Shown: positions 30,547-40,958 of the stretch, in pieces
How the letters are laid out: the number at the start of each line of letters is the position of its first letter
How positions within the stretch are numbered: position 1 is the first letter of the stretch
DNA from: Yoonia sp.
GTDB taxonomy: Bacteria > Pseudomonadota > Alphaproteobacteria > Rhodobacterales > Rhodobacteraceae
Reading direction: 5' to 3'
DNA length: 64,000 nt
Assembly: GCF_030731595.1 (NCBI RefSeq)
Contig: NZ_JANQTS010000008.1
Span: 1 to 64,000, forward strand
The notes under the pieces: generated by a model
Told to the model about the DNA's origin: nothing
Databases searched by the model: none
Seen by the model: the letters and a program-made list of their open reading frames with translations, nothing else
Program-made: the position numbers and the translations under genes

Positions 30547-32871
30547 GTGCCATCATTTTCGACCACACTAGAGCAGTCCATTCACGGCGCGCTTGCGCTG
30601 GCCAATGAACGTAGACATGAACTTGCCACGCTGGAGCATTTGCTGCTGGCGTTGATCGACGAACCCGACGCCGCACGCGTCATGCGCGCCTGCTCTGTGA
30701 ACTTGGATGATCTGCGCAAGGATCTCGAAGACTTCATTCAAGAAGAGCTATCTTCGCTGATCACAGACGTCGAAGGGTCTGAAGCTGTGCCAACAGCCGC
30801 TTTTCAGCGCGTCATTCAGCGTGCTGCCATCCACGTGCAGTCGTCTGGTCGCAGTGAAGTGACCGGTGCGAATGTGCTTGTCGCGATCTTCGCGGAACGC
30901 GAAAGCAATGCAGCCTATTTCCTGCAAGAGCAGGACATGACCCGTTATGACGCTGTGAACTTTATCGCCCACGGCGTGGCGAAAGATCCGGCCTTTGGCG
31001 AACAGCGCTCTGTCAAAGGCGCTGCCGAAGAGACTGAAACGATTGCCCCGAACGATGGCGAAGACAAAGAAAGTGCATTGGCGAAATATTGTGTCGATCT
31101 GAATGCCAAAGCCACCAAAGGCGATGTTGATCCCTTGATCGGCCGCGCTCACGAGGTCGAGCGTTGTATTCAAGTCCTCTGCCGTCGCCGCAAGAACAAC
31201 CCGCTCTTGGTGGGTGATCCGGGCGTTGGCAAAACCGCGATTGCCGAAGGTCTTGCCTTCAAGATCGTGAATGGTGAAACGCCAGAGGTCTTGTCAAAGG
31301 CGACAATCTATTCGCTGGATATGGGCGCCTTGCTGGCTGGTACACGGTATCGCGGCGATTTCGAAGAGCGGCTGAAAGCTGTGATGACCGAGATGGAAAA
31401 TCACAAAGACGCAGTGCTGTTCATCGACGAGATTCATACCGTTATCGGGGCCGGTGCCACCTCTGGTGGGGCCATGGATGCATCCAACCTGCTTAAGCCT
31501 GCGTTGCAGGGCGGCAAGCTGCGCTGCATGGGATCGACGACCTATAAGGAATTCCGCCAGCACTTTGAAAAGGACCGCGCCCTTGCCCGCCGGTTCCAGA
31601 AGATTGACGTAAACGAGCCATCGGTCCCGGATGCGATCAAGATCCTGCAGGGCCTCAAGCCCTATTTCGAAGAGCATCACCACATCAAGTATACGGCCGA
31701 AGCCATCAAGTCGGCGGTCGAGCTGTCTGCGCGCTATATCAACGACCGTAAATTGCCTGACAAGGCGATTGACGTGATCGACGAGGCGGGCGCTGCCCAG
31801 CATCTGGTGGCCGAATCCAAGCGCCGCAAGACAATCGGCGCAAAAGAGATCGAAGATGTCGTGGCAAAAATAGCCCGCATCCCTCCCAAGAACGTGTCCA
31901 AGGACGATGCAGAGGTGCTCAAGGATCTTGAGAAGTCGCTCAAGCGCGTTGTATTTGGTCAGGATAAAGCGATCGAGGCGCTATCCTCCGCGATCAAACT
32001 GGCGCGTGCCGGTTTGCGTGAACCCGAAAAGCCGATTGGCAACTATCTGTTTGCAGGGCCAACAGGCGTGGGCAAAACGGAAGTTGCAAAGCAACTTGCT
32101 GACACGCTGGGTGTCGAACTGATGCGCTTTGACATGTCAGAGTACATGGAAAAGCACGCGGTTTCACGCCTGATTGGTGCGCCTCCTGGTTATGTCGGCT
32201 TTGATCAGGGCGGCATGTTGACAGACGGCGTGGATCAGAACCCGCATTGCGTTCTGCTGCTTGACGAGATGGAGAAGGCGCACCCTGACGTCTATAACAT
32301 CCTGCTGCAGGTCATGGATCACGGCAAACTGACCGACCATAATGGCCGGACCACGGATTTCCGCAATGTGATCATCATCATGACCTCGAACGCCGGTGCG
32401 GCAGAGATGTCAAAGAATGCTTTGGGCTTTGGCCGCGAGGCACGGACAGGCGAAGATACGGCGGCAATTGAACGGATCTTTACGCCGGAATTCCGCAACC
32501 GTCTGGATGCGATCATCAGCTTTGGCGCATTGCCAAAGCAGGTCATCATGCAGGTGGTTGAAAAGTTCGTGCTCCAGCTCGAGGCGCAGTTGATTGATCG
32601 TAATGTCCACATCGAACTGACCAGTGCAGCAGCCGAATGGTTGGCCGACAAAGGCTATGATGAAAAGATGGGTGCGCGTCCCTTGGGTCGTGTCATCCAG
32701 GAACACATCAAAAAGCCGCTGGCCGAGGAATTGCTGTTTGGCAAGCTGGTCAAAGGCGGGATTGTCAAGGTTGGCGTGAAGAAGGGCGAATTGGAGCTTA
32801 CCTTCGAGGCGCCCGCCCAAGGGCGGATCGCGAACAGCGGAAACAAACCGCCCTTGCTAACCGCAGACTAA
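30547..32871 (+). CDS. clpA: ATP-dependent Clp protease ATP-binding subunit ClpA
   Basis: Clp N-domain, two AAA modules ([30 protein letters not shown]); GTG start [10 protein letters not shown]. Confidence 0.95.
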   Translation: MPSFSTTLEQSIHGALALANERRHELATLEHLLLALIDEPDAARVMRACSVNLDDLRKDLEDFIQEELSSLITDVEGSEAVPTAAFQRVIQRAAIHVQSSGRSEVTGANVLVAIFAERESNAAYFLQEQDMTRYDAVNFIAHGVAKDPAFGEQRSVKGAAEETETIAPNDGEDKESALAKYCVDLNAKATKGDVDPLIGRAHEVERCIQVLCRRRKNNPLLVGDPGVGKTAIAEGLAFKIVNGETPEVLSKATIYSLDMGALLAGTRYRGDFEERLKAVMTEMENHKDAVLFIDEIHTVIGAGATSGGAMDASNLLKPALQGGKLRCMGSTTYKEFRQHFEKDRALARRFQKIDVNEPSVPDAIKILQGLKPYFEEHHHIKYTAEAIKSAVELSARYINDRKLPDKAIDVIDEAGAAQHLVAESKRRKTIGAKEIEDVVAKIARIPPKNVSKDDAEVLKDLEKSLKRVVFGQDKAIEALSSAIKLARAGLREPEKPIGNYLFAGPTGVGKTEVAKQLADTLGVELMRFDMSEYMEKHAVSRLIGAPPGYVGFDQGGMLTDGVDQNPHCVLLLDEMEKAHPDVYNILLQVMDHGKLTDHNGRTTDFRNVIIIMTSNAGAAEMSKNALGFGREARTGEDTAAIERIFTPEFRNRLDAIISFGALPKQVIMQVVEKFVLQLEAQLIDRNVHIELTSAAAEWLADKGYDEKMGARPLGRVIQEHIKKPLAEELLFGKLVKGGIVKVGVKKGELELTFEAPAQGRIANSGNKPPLLTAD

Positions 32872-32892
32872 AGCCCATCTCGCGCAATTACG

Positions 32893-32928
32893 AAAAGGCC
32901 GTCATCCTGACAGGTGGCGGCCTTTTTT
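32893..32928 (+). terminator. Rho-independent terminator after clpA
   Basis: AAAAGGCCG ... CGGCCTTTTTT. Confidence 0.8.
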
Positions 32929-32973
32929 CTTTGTGTGACAGGGTAGTTTGTAGCGCGTCCAGATTGAGCGCCT

Positions 32974-33669
32974 TTAAAGCGCCAGATCCTGCATCAGCAT
33001 CTCTTTGCTGTAGCTCTCTTTGGGTGCGCTGCGCTTTACTCTGCCTTGCTCCATCACTGTAAACGTATCAGCAATCCGATAGGCAAAGTCGGCGTTCTGC
33101 TCGACCAGAACAATCGCCATTTCCCCCTGATCGCGCAGTAGTTCCAGTGCGTCACCGATCTGCTGGATCACGTTGGGCTGGATCCCTTCGGTGGGTTCGT
33201 CAAGCAAAAGCACCTTGGGCCGTGTGATCAGTGCGCGCGCAATAGCCAACTGCTGTTGCTGCCCGCCAGAGAGGTCGCCACCGCGCCGCGTCTGCATTTC
33301 GCGCAGCACTGGGAACAAGGCAAAAACGAAATCGGGGATTTCGTGGTCAGACTTCGGCAGGCAGGCAAACCCGGTTTCAAGATTCTCGCGCACCGTCATC
33401 ATCGGGAAGACTTCGCGCCCTTGTGGGACATAGGCGATCCCTGCGCGCGCAGCGTGATAAGCCGAAGCAAGCTGGACAGCGCTGCCGTTGACCGATGCGG
33501 TTCCCGCGGCAATTGGATGACGGCCAGAGATCGCCTTTAACAAGCTGGTCTTGCCCACCCCGTTATTGCCCATCACAGCTGTGATCTTGCCCACCTCGGC
33601 CCCAAGCGAGATGTCAAAGAGGATCTGGCTTTGCCCATATTTCAGATCGACATTGCGCACATCAAGCAT
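32974..33669 (-). CDS. urtE: urea ABC transporter ATP-binding protein UrtE
   Basis: MLDVRNVDLKYGQSQILFDISL, LSGGQQQQLAIARAL; operon context. Confidence 0.92.
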   Translation of the reverse strand: MLDVRNVDLKYGQSQILFDISLGAEVGKITAVMGNNGVGKTSLLKAISGRHPIAAGTASVNGSAVQLASAYHAARAGIAYVPQGREVFPMMTVRENLETGFACLPKSDHEIPDFVFALFPVLREMQTRRGGDLSGGQQQQLAIARALITRPKVLLLDEPTEGIQPNVIQQIGDALELLRDQGEMAIVLVEQNADFAYRIADTFTVMEQGRVKRSAPKESYSKEMLMQDLAL

Positions 33670-34411
33670 GGGCGCGCCCCAGATAGACATCAATCACCGT
33701 TTGATTCGAGGTCACATGGTCAAGGCTACCCTCGGCCAGTACTGCACCTTCGTGTAGCACGGTGACTTTGCAATCCAACCGCCGCACAAATTCCATATCA
33801 TGTTCGACAACAACGACCGCGCGGGTTTTCGCGGCTTCCTTGAGGATATCTGTCGTCTTTTCACGCTCTTCCGGTGTCATCCCCGCTGCGGGTTCATCCA
33901 CCAGCATCAGCCGCGGTTCCTGCGCCAAGAGCATACCGATTTCCAGCCATTGCTTTTGCCCGTGGCTCAGCTCTCCCGCGACACGGGTCAGGCTATCTGT
34001 CAGGCCGATCTGTTCGGCGACGGCCTCGATCCTTTCGGCATTGGTCTTGGTTTTCTTGTGCATCAGCACCGCAAAGGGCCCACGCGGGGTTTTCAGCGCC
34101 ATCGCGAGGTTTTGGCGCACGGTCTGCGCCTCGAACACCGTTGGCTTTTGGAATTTCCGCCCAATCCCTTCGCGCGCAATCTGGCTTTCGGACATGCCAA
34201 GCAGCGAGATGTTCTTGTCGCCCCAGATAACGCGGCCCTCGTCCGGTTTGGTCTTGCCGGTCACGATGTCCATGAAAGTCGTCTTGCCCGCTCCATTGGG
34301 GCCGATGATGGCCCGCAATTCGGTTTTGGCGAAATTGATCGATAGGTTGTTGATGGCGCGGAACCCGTCAAAGGTGACTGTCACGCCAGAGACTTCAAGC
34401 AGCATACTCAT
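33662..34411 (-). CDS. urtD: urea ABC transporter ATP-binding protein UrtD
   Basis: LLEVSGVTVTFDGFRAINNLSINFAKTELRAIIGPNGAGKTTFMDIVTGKTKPDEG. Confidence 0.93.
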   Translation of the reverse strand: MSMLLEVSGVTVTFDGFRAINNLSINFAKTELRAIIGPNGAGKTTFMDIVTGKTKPDEGRVIWGDKNISLLGMSESQIAREGIGRKFQKPTVFEAQTVRQNLAMALKTPRGPFAVLMHKKTKTNAERIEAVAEQIGLTDSLTRVAGELSHGQKQWLEIGMLLAQEPRLMLVDEPAAGMTPEEREKTTDILKEAAKTRAVVVVEHDMEFVRRLDCKVTVLHEGAVLAEGSLDHVTSNQTVIDVYLGRAHA

Positions 34412-35574
34412 TGTTGTTTCCTGACCAGCAGATCAAACAGCCCGCCGATCCCTTTGGGAAAGAAGAGCGTGACCGCAACAAAGGAAAACCCCAGCAGGAC
34501 GAGCCACCAGTCTGTCCATTGGATAACGTAGAAACCAAGGTTGATGTTCGGCGCACCGCCCCCCGTGAACCAGCTGGACAGAAGCGAGACGAAAGCCGCC
34601 CCGATGGCTGCGCCGTAAAGCCGCCCGCGCCCGCCGATGGCGACCCAGACCGCCAGATAGATCGACGCGATCGGAGCGATTTCACCGGGGTTGATAATGC
34701 CTGCCTGCGGATAGTAGAGGGCGCCCGCAATCCCCGCGACGACCGCGGTCGTTGTGAAAATGAACAGTTTGTAGCTTTCCACATGATAGCCCAGAAACCG
34801 CACCCGCGCTTCGTTATCGCGAATGCCTTTGACGACGCTGCCCATTTTGCCCGACACGATCCAGGCAAAGAAAATATATCCTGCCGCCAACGCGATGGCC
34901 GAGGCGATAAAGAAGACAATCGAGATCACCGCCTGCGATGTATCCTCATAGCCGGGGATGTTCTGAAGCCCCGAAAGACCATTGTTGCCGCGCAGCCCGC
35001 TGTCGTTCTGGAAGAGATAAAGCGCCAATGCGAGCGTCATCGCCTGCGTCAGGATCGACAAGTAGACCCCTGTTACACGGCTTCGGAAAGCCAGCCAGCC
35101 AAAGACCAGCGCCAGCAAGCCGGGTACCAGGATCACCATCAGCAGTTGCAGGAAAAGACTGTCGGCAAAGCCCCAGATCAGCGGAAACTCCGAACTGCCG
35201 ACAACCCCGAAAATCTGGTTTCCGATGGCATCCGATATCTCTTGCGGTGTGGGCGGGAGCGGCTGCCCTGCCAAGCTTTCGATCACGATACCTTCGGTGC
35301 GGGCATACATCAGCCACATGCCCACGGCATATCCGCCGATCCCGAAAAATGCGAAATGCCCCAGCGACAGGATCCCGCAATAGCCCCAGACAACATCCAT
35401 CGCGATGGCTACCAGACACAGGCAGAGCGTCTTGCCCAGCGTCTTGACGAAAGAGGTTGAGATAAGACCGATACCCGTGACTTCGGAGAGGATGGTGACC
35501 ACGACCGTAAAGATCGCCAGCGCCAGAATGAACCAGAGCACCGAAGGGTTTTGAGAGATAAAAGTTTTGCGCAT
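34408..35574 (-). CDS. urtC: urea ABC transporter permease UrtC
   Basis: LivM-like permease; WGYCGILSLGHFAFFGIGGYAVGMWLMY. Confidence 0.93.
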   Translation of the reverse strand: MRKTFISQNPSVLWFILALAIFTVVVTILSEVTGIGLISTSFVKTLGKTLCLCLVAIAMDVVWGYCGILSLGHFAFFGIGGYAVGMWLMYARTEGIVIESLAGQPLPPTPQEISDAIGNQIFGVVGSSEFPLIWGFADSLFLQLLMVILVPGLLALVFGWLAFRSRVTGVYLSILTQAMTLALALYLFQNDSGLRGNNGLSGLQNIPGYEDTSQAVISIVFFIASAIALAAGYIFFAWIVSGKMGSVVKGIRDNEARVRFLGYHVESYKLFIFTTTAVVAGIAGALYYPQAGIINPGEIAPIASIYLAVWVAIGGRGRLYGAAIGAAFVSLLSSWFTGGGAPNINLGFYVIQWTDWWLVLLGFSFVAVTLFFPKGIGGLFDLLVRKQQ

Positions 35575-35577
35575 CGC

Positions 35578-37521
35578 TTAGTCCGCCGCCGCCCGACCCT
35601 TGAGGGCGACGATGCCCTTGGGCCGGAATTGGATGAACAGAATGATGAAAAGGATCATATAGGTCTGCGCGGCAAGTGTATTTGACGGGTTCAACCACTC
35701 GATCCCTTTTTGCAGGAAACCGATCAGCGAGGCACCGGCCAGCGTACCCCAGACGTTGCCCACACCGCCCACAACCACGGTCATGAAGCTTTGCACGATG
35801 TAATCGGCCCCCATTTCCGAGGTGACCTTGGCATAAAGGCCAATGGCGACCCCTGCGATCCCCGCGATCCCGGACCCAAGACCAAAGGTGAGCATGTTGA
35901 TCCGGTCGGGGTTGATCCCCATCGAGGCCGCCATGCCGGGGTTTTGGGTCACGGCACGCACCTCCAGCCCCAGACGGGTGCGCTTGAGCACAAAGAGGAT
36001 GAGTGCCAGAAACAACAGCGCGAGCACGAAAATCGCAATGCGGATATAGCTGATCGCGATGACATCGTTGAACACCAGCGCCCCGTCCAACCACTCTGGC
36101 GATGTCAGCGGGCGGGCTTGGGTGCCAAAGATATTCTTGGCCAACTGCTGTAGCGCAATCGAGATGCCGAAAGTCGCCAGCAAGGTTTCCAGTGGGCGGT
36201 GATAGAGGTGGCGAATGACAAGTCGCTCCATCGTGACCCCTGCGCCAAAGGTGATCGCAAAGGCCAACGGCAGGGCGATGATGATCGACAGCGTGTAATC
36301 GGGCACAAACTGCTGCACGACAAAGCCGGTATAGGCCCCCATCATGATAAATTCGCCATGGGCCATATTGATCACGCCCATCACGCCAAAGGTAATGGCA
36401 AGTCCGATGGCAGCCAGAAAATAGATCGACGCGAGCGAAAGCGCGTCCAGCCCCAGATCAACGGTCTGGCTGAGGGCGACTTTGGTCTCGATCGCATCCA
36501 GTGCAAAGCGTGCCGCATCGGTGATGACCGGATCAGGTTCGGCATATTGCAGATAGAAAGTATGGGCAGCGACGGCTTCTGCCTGTTGTTCCGCTGTCAC
36601 CCTTGGAGCCACGGTACCGGCAGCCGCCAGCGTGTCATAGGCTGTTGCGCGTGCCGCGTCGGTATCAAGGCTTGCAACAGGCAGACCGCCAACCATGCCG
36701 CCGTCGATATTGGCGACCAGTGCATCGCGGATAGCGTTGTTCGGGATGAGCGCGGGGGCCAGTTCCGCCGCGACAAGACGGGTGTAAGCGTCAGTCGCGC
36801 TCAGGTCTGTGCCGACGACCAGCACTTGGGCGATATTTGCGCCCTCAGGGACGCTGACGGCAACGCCGGGAGATGTTGCAAGGATCGTATTCAGGACCGC
36901 GCGCACATCAACCGAAAGATCACCGGAGAGCGCTTCAATCGCTGCGATGCGCGCCTCTTGCGTCTCGGCGAACAGCGCGCCAAGCATACCGGCCAGGCGG
37001 GTCTTGACCTCTTTCAGATCGGGGTCAGGTTCCGCCGCGATAGAGGCCGCGAGGGGGGCAAGCTGGCTGGCGTCCATACTGCGTGCAATCGCATCAACGG
37101 CTGCCTGGCGTCTTGAGATGTCAGGGTCAGACAGTTGGAACTGAACCAAAGCATCGCCAATCGCGCGGCGGACACCACCATTGGGGCGGGATTCAGTCAG
37201 CTCCGCGCTAACGGATGTGCCGACGACTTCGGCTGTATCCAAATCTGTCAACGTGATTGTGCCGCCCGCTTCGGCTGCGCGAAAGAACAGGCCATCCGTA
37301 CTGCGTTGCACGATTTCGCGGTCGCGCCATGCTTCAAGAAACGGCAAAGCCTGGGGCAACCCGCTGGCAATCAGATCGTCCAGAACAACGCTGACGCTTT
37401 GACGGCCGGGGTTGAGAACCTCTTCGTTGTGGGTTTGCAGGATGTCCTGCAAAGACTGTGCCACTGCCACGGCAGGGATGGTCAGCCACAGGGTAAGGGC
37501 CAATGAAAGCAGTCGGAACAT
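35578..37521 (-). CDS. urtB: urea ABC transporter permease UrtB
   Basis: Long periplasmic N-domain plus LivH-like permease GVINMAHGEFIMMGAYTGFVVQ. Confidence 0.93.
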   Translation of the reverse strand: MFRLLSLALTLWLTIPAVAVAQSLQDILQTHNEEVLNPGRQSVSVVLDDLIASGLPQALPFLEAWRDREIVQRSTDGLFFRAAEAGGTITLTDLDTAEVVGTSVSAELTESRPNGGVRRAIGDALVQFQLSDPDISRRQAAVDAIARSMDASQLAPLAASIAAEPDPDLKEVKTRLAGMLGALFAETQEARIAAIEALSGDLSVDVRAVLNTILATSPGVAVSVPEGANIAQVLVVGTDLSATDAYTRLVAAELAPALIPNNAIRDALVANIDGGMVGGLPVASLDTDAARATAYDTLAAAGTVAPRVTAEQQAEAVAAHTFYLQYAEPDPVITDAARFALDAIETKVALSQTVDLGLDALSLASIYFLAAIGLAITFGVMGVINMAHGEFIMMGAYTGFVVQQFVPDYTLSIIIALPLAFAITFGAGVTMERLVIRHLYHRPLETLLATFGISIALQQLAKNIFGTQARPLTSPEWLDGALVFNDVIAISYIRIAIFVLALLFLALILFVLKRTRLGLEVRAVTQNPGMAASMGINPDRINMLTFGLGSGIAGIAGVAIGLYAKVTSEMGADYIVQSFMTVVVGGVGNVWGTLAGASLIGFLQKGIEWLNPSNTLAAQTYMILFIILFIQFRPKGIVALKGRAAAD

Positions 37522-37587
37522 GTAAAGGGGGCCAATCTGTCAGACAGAGGAATGGCACGGGACAGAAAGCCCCGTGCCGTCAGTGTC

Positions 37588-38868
37588 TTAGTAGTTCGAT
37601 GTCAGCTGAACACAGGTCTGCGTTTCGGTGTTATACATACCGCAACCCAGCGTTTCCCAGTCAGACATCAAAACAGCCGATTCAGGCAGATAGTCTGTCC
37701 ATGCGTCGCCCGGGACTTCTGCTGTCTGGCTGACGATGTCAAACTGGCCATCTGCTGTGATTTCGCCAATCAACACTGGCTTGGCCAAGTGGTGGTTCGG
37801 CAGCATGACCGCTGTCCCGCCTGTCAGGTTCGGGAATTCCTGCCCGTACATGGCTGCGCGCACAGCATCGACATCAGTTGTGCCTGCTTCGGTGACTGCG
37901 TTCACCCACATGTTGAAGCCGATATAGTGGGCTTCCATTGGGTCGTTGGTCACACGATCTTCGCCCATTTTGGCTTTCCAAGCGGCGACCCATGCGTCGT
38001 TCAACTCGGATTCGGCAGACTGGAAGTAGTTCCAAGCGGCCAAGTGACCGACAAGGTCGGAAGTGTCGAGGCCGGAAAGCTCTTCTTCACCCACCGAGAA
38101 GGCGATGACAGGCAGATCGTCGGCGGATACGCCAGCGGCCGCAAGTTCCTTGTAGAAGCCGATGTTTGCATCGCCGTTGATGGTCGAGATCACACCAACC
38201 TGCTTGCCGTCGGCGCCAAGGGCGACAACGTCAGCAACAATTGTGGCCCAGTCGGAATGACCGAATGGGGTGTAGTTCACAAAGATATCTTCAGGCGCGA
38301 TGCCCTTGGAGATCAGATAGGCCTCGAGGATGTTGTTGGTTGTCCGTGGATAGACATAGTCGGTGCCAAGCAGGGCGAACTTTTCGACGCCAAGCTCTTC
38401 AAGGAAGTAGTCCGTTGCAGGAATGGCCTGCTGGTTTGGCGCAGCACCGGTGTAGAATACGTTTCTGGAGCTTTCTTCGCCTTCGTACTGCACAGGGTAG
38501 AACATCAGGCCGTTGAGTTCTTCCAGAACAGGCAGCGCGGATTTACGGCTGACCGATGTCCAGCTGCCAAAGATCACGTCAACTTCGCTGACGGTCAGCA
38601 GTTCGCGGGCCTTTTCGGCAAAGAGCGGCCAGTCGGAAGCAGGGTCAACGACAACTGCCTCGATCTGGCAGCCCAAAAGACCGCCTGCGGCGTTCTGGTT
38701 TTCGATCAGCAGCTCGACTGTGTCCTTCAAGGTTGTTTCGGAAATCGCCATGGTGCCGGACAAAGAGTGCAGCACGCCAACCTTGATCGGGTCGGCACAT
38801 TGGGCGGCAGCCATGCCAGTGGTGCCCAAGAGGGCAGTCAATGCAAGAGCAGAGGTTTTCATTTTCAT
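37588..38868 (-). CDS. urtA: urea ABC transporter substrate-binding protein UrtA
   Basis: DPIKVGVLHSLSGTMAISETTLKDTVELLIENQNAAGGLLG; five-gene urt operon. Confidence 0.95.
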   Translation of the reverse strand: MKMKTSALALTALLGTTGMAAAQCADPIKVGVLHSLSGTMAISETTLKDTVELLIENQNAAGGLLGCQIEAVVVDPASDWPLFAEKARELLTVSEVDVIFGSWTSVSRKSALPVLEELNGLMFYPVQYEGEESSRNVFYTGAAPNQQAIPATDYFLEELGVEKFALLGTDYVYPRTTNNILEAYLISKGIAPEDIFVNYTPFGHSDWATIVADVVALGADGKQVGVISTINGDANIGFYKELAAAGVSADDLPVIAFSVGEEELSGLDTSDLVGHLAAWNYFQSAESELNDAWVAAWKAKMGEDRVTNDPMEAHYIGFNMWVNAVTEAGTTDVDAVRAAMYGQEFPNLTGGTAVMLPNHHLAKPVLIGEITADGQFDIVSQTAEVPGDAWTDYLPESAVLMSDWETLGCGMYNTETQTCVQLTSNY

Positions 38869-39276
38869 AAGTCTTTGGTCCCCGTTGTCGCTGCGGGCGG
38901 TTTGGGGGACGTTTGTGCCCCTTTAAAACCGTGAGCCAACTCTCTAAGCAGGGCCCGCAACAGTGATGTTGTAGTCGCGTGGAGGGTGCAATCTTGCAGG
39001 ATGGCCCTTCGCGCGGCGTTTATGCCGAAGTGCGGCAAACACAGTTGGCTTCACTGGACGAAGATGTGCCAGACCAGACCGCCTTTGGACTGGGGTGCGG
39101 CCTGAAGCGCTCAATTCAACGCCATTGATTTGGGCAGATGCCTAAAGTATTGCCGCTTCGTGAACGCCTGGCAAAGGGGCGTGGCGCATCTTGTCATAAA
39201 GGCATGGAAGAATGGAATCGCCTCAGGATGTGCGTTCCGCATTGCCTTGGGGCTGGTCACAGCTAGTTTACGTCGC

Positions 39277-39492
39277 ATGACCAAGACCCCTGCACTCTCG
39301 CCCGAATATGTGAGTGACATCGTTCAGATGGCATTGTCGGATCATGTGAGCTTTCACGACATCCGCCGTGAATACGGGATGGCGGAAAAAGACGTGAAAG
39401 CGTTAATGCGTCAGACGCTGAAAACCGGCAGCTACCGTGCTTGGCGCAAGCGGGTCCGCGATTTTGGGGATCGCCGCGAAAACTATAAGTAA
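39277..39492 (+). CDS. DUF2805/TIGR03643-type small protein
   Basis: SPEYVSDIVQMALSDHVSFHDIRREYGMAEKDVKALMRQTLKTGSYRAWRKRVRDFGDRRENYK. Confidence 0.8.
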   Translation: MTKTPALSPEYVSDIVQMALSDHVSFHDIRREYGMAEKDVKALMRQTLKTGSYRAWRKRVRDFGDRRENYK

Positions 39493-39544
39493 ACGCGCCT
39501 GATAAAAAGCTGGCCCTGCGGCTTGGCGCGTCTATCTGTAGTCG

Positions 39545-40888
39545 ATGAACCAGAAACACAAAGACGCCCGCGCACTTGCAGTGCCCGCCAGCCGGTTTTC
39601 CCGGTTTAGCGGGCTTGGCACGATGACGGCAGGGGTTGCCGGTAACATGGCGATCAACGGTCTTGCGCAGTTGGCGCAAGGCCAAAAGCCTGCAATGCGC
39701 GATTTGCTGGTGACACCGCGCAATATCGCGCGGATCACGGAAAAGCTTGCCCAGATGCGCGGTGCCGCAATGAAGATCGGGCAGTTGGTGTCGATGGATA
39801 CGGGCGAGTTTCTGCCCCCCGAGATGGCACAGATCATGGCCCGCTTGCGCGACGATGCGCATTTCATGCCGCCTGCCCAGCTTAAGCAGGTGTTAAATGC
39901 CAACTGGCCCGAGAACTGGTTGCGCTCTTTTCAGAAATTTGATGTGCGGCCCATTGCGGCGGCCTCCATCGGGCAAGTGCACCGCGCGCAACTGAAAGAC
40001 GGCACTGATCTTGCCATCAAAGTGCAGTATCCCGGGGTGGCCAAGAGCATCGACAGTGATGTTGCCAATGTGGGCGTGCTGATGCGGATGTCCGGCTTGC
40101 TGCCCAAAGGGTTTGAATTGGCCCCCTATCTGGAGGAAGCGCGCAAGCAATTGCATCAGGAAACCGACTATGCACTGGAGGGCGAGAGCCTTGCGCGATT
40201 TGGCGCGCTTTTGGCGGGTCAGTCTGATTTTGTCGTTCCAACCTATCAACCGGAATGGAGCACGGGCCAGATTCTGACGATGTCTTTTGTCGAAGGTGTC
40301 CCGATCGAAGCGGTAAACAACCAATCGCAAGCCGAGCGGCACCGGATTGCGGACGCGCTGATTGGCCTGACCCTGAAAGAGTTGTTCGACTATGGTTTGA
40401 TGCAGACAGACCCGAATTTTGCCAACTACCGCTATGATCCAAATACGGGAAAGATCATCTTGCTTGATTTCGGCGCAACCCGCGCCCTTGATCCGGTCAT
40501 CGTGGACCAATACCGCCGCTTGCTTGCCGCCGGCTTGGCGGATGACCAGCAAACACTGGCAAAGATCGCGATCGAGATGGGATTTGTCGGGGCAGATACA
40601 GCGCCGCGCCATCGTGACGCGATCATGCACATGATGGAGATGGCCTTTGATGCCTTGCGGCAGAACGGACCGTTTGACTTTACCGATAAGACCCTGCCGC
40701 GTGCGATGCAGGCCGCGGGCATTGCCTTGGCCGAAGACGGTTTTGTGCCGCCACCTTTACCGATTGACGTGCTGCTTCTGCAGCGCAAGTTTGGCGGGAT
40801 ATTTTTGCTGGCGAGCCTATTGGGCGCGCAGGTCGACCTGTCGGGGTATCTTGGGAAATATACAAATGCGGCGGCTATCCCAGCCTAA
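39545..40888 (+). CDS. ABC1/AarF family atypical kinase
   Basis: RGAAMKIGQLVSMD (KxGQ), AAASIGQVHRAQLKDGTDLAIKVQYPGV, LLDFGATRAL. Confidence 0.88.
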   Translation: MNQKHKDARALAVPASRFSRFSGLGTMTAGVAGNMAINGLAQLAQGQKPAMRDLLVTPRNIARITEKLAQMRGAAMKIGQLVSMDTGEFLPPEMAQIMARLRDDAHFMPPAQLKQVLNANWPENWLRSFQKFDVRPIAAASIGQVHRAQLKDGTDLAIKVQYPGVAKSIDSDVANVGVLMRMSGLLPKGFELAPYLEEARKQLHQETDYALEGESLARFGALLAGQSDFVVPTYQPEWSTGQILTMSFVEGVPIEAVNNQSQAERHRIADALIGLTLKELFDYGLMQTDPNFANYRYDPNTGKIILLDFGATRALDPVIVDQYRRLLAAGLADDQQTLAKIAIEMGFVGADTAPRHRDAIMHMMEMAFDALRQNGPFDFTDKTLPRAMQAAGIALAEDGFVPPPLPIDVLLLQRKFGGIFLLASLLGAQVDLSGYLGKYTNAAAIPA

Positions 40889-40958
40889 GCCTATCTGCAT
40901 ATGACACCCTTGGCGCGCCCGTTTTCAACAGGGTGTCGCAAAGCACATGTCGCGCTTG

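Noticed and set aside
37552-38934. 460-aa plus-strand ORF
   Set aside because: Antisense shadow of urtA.
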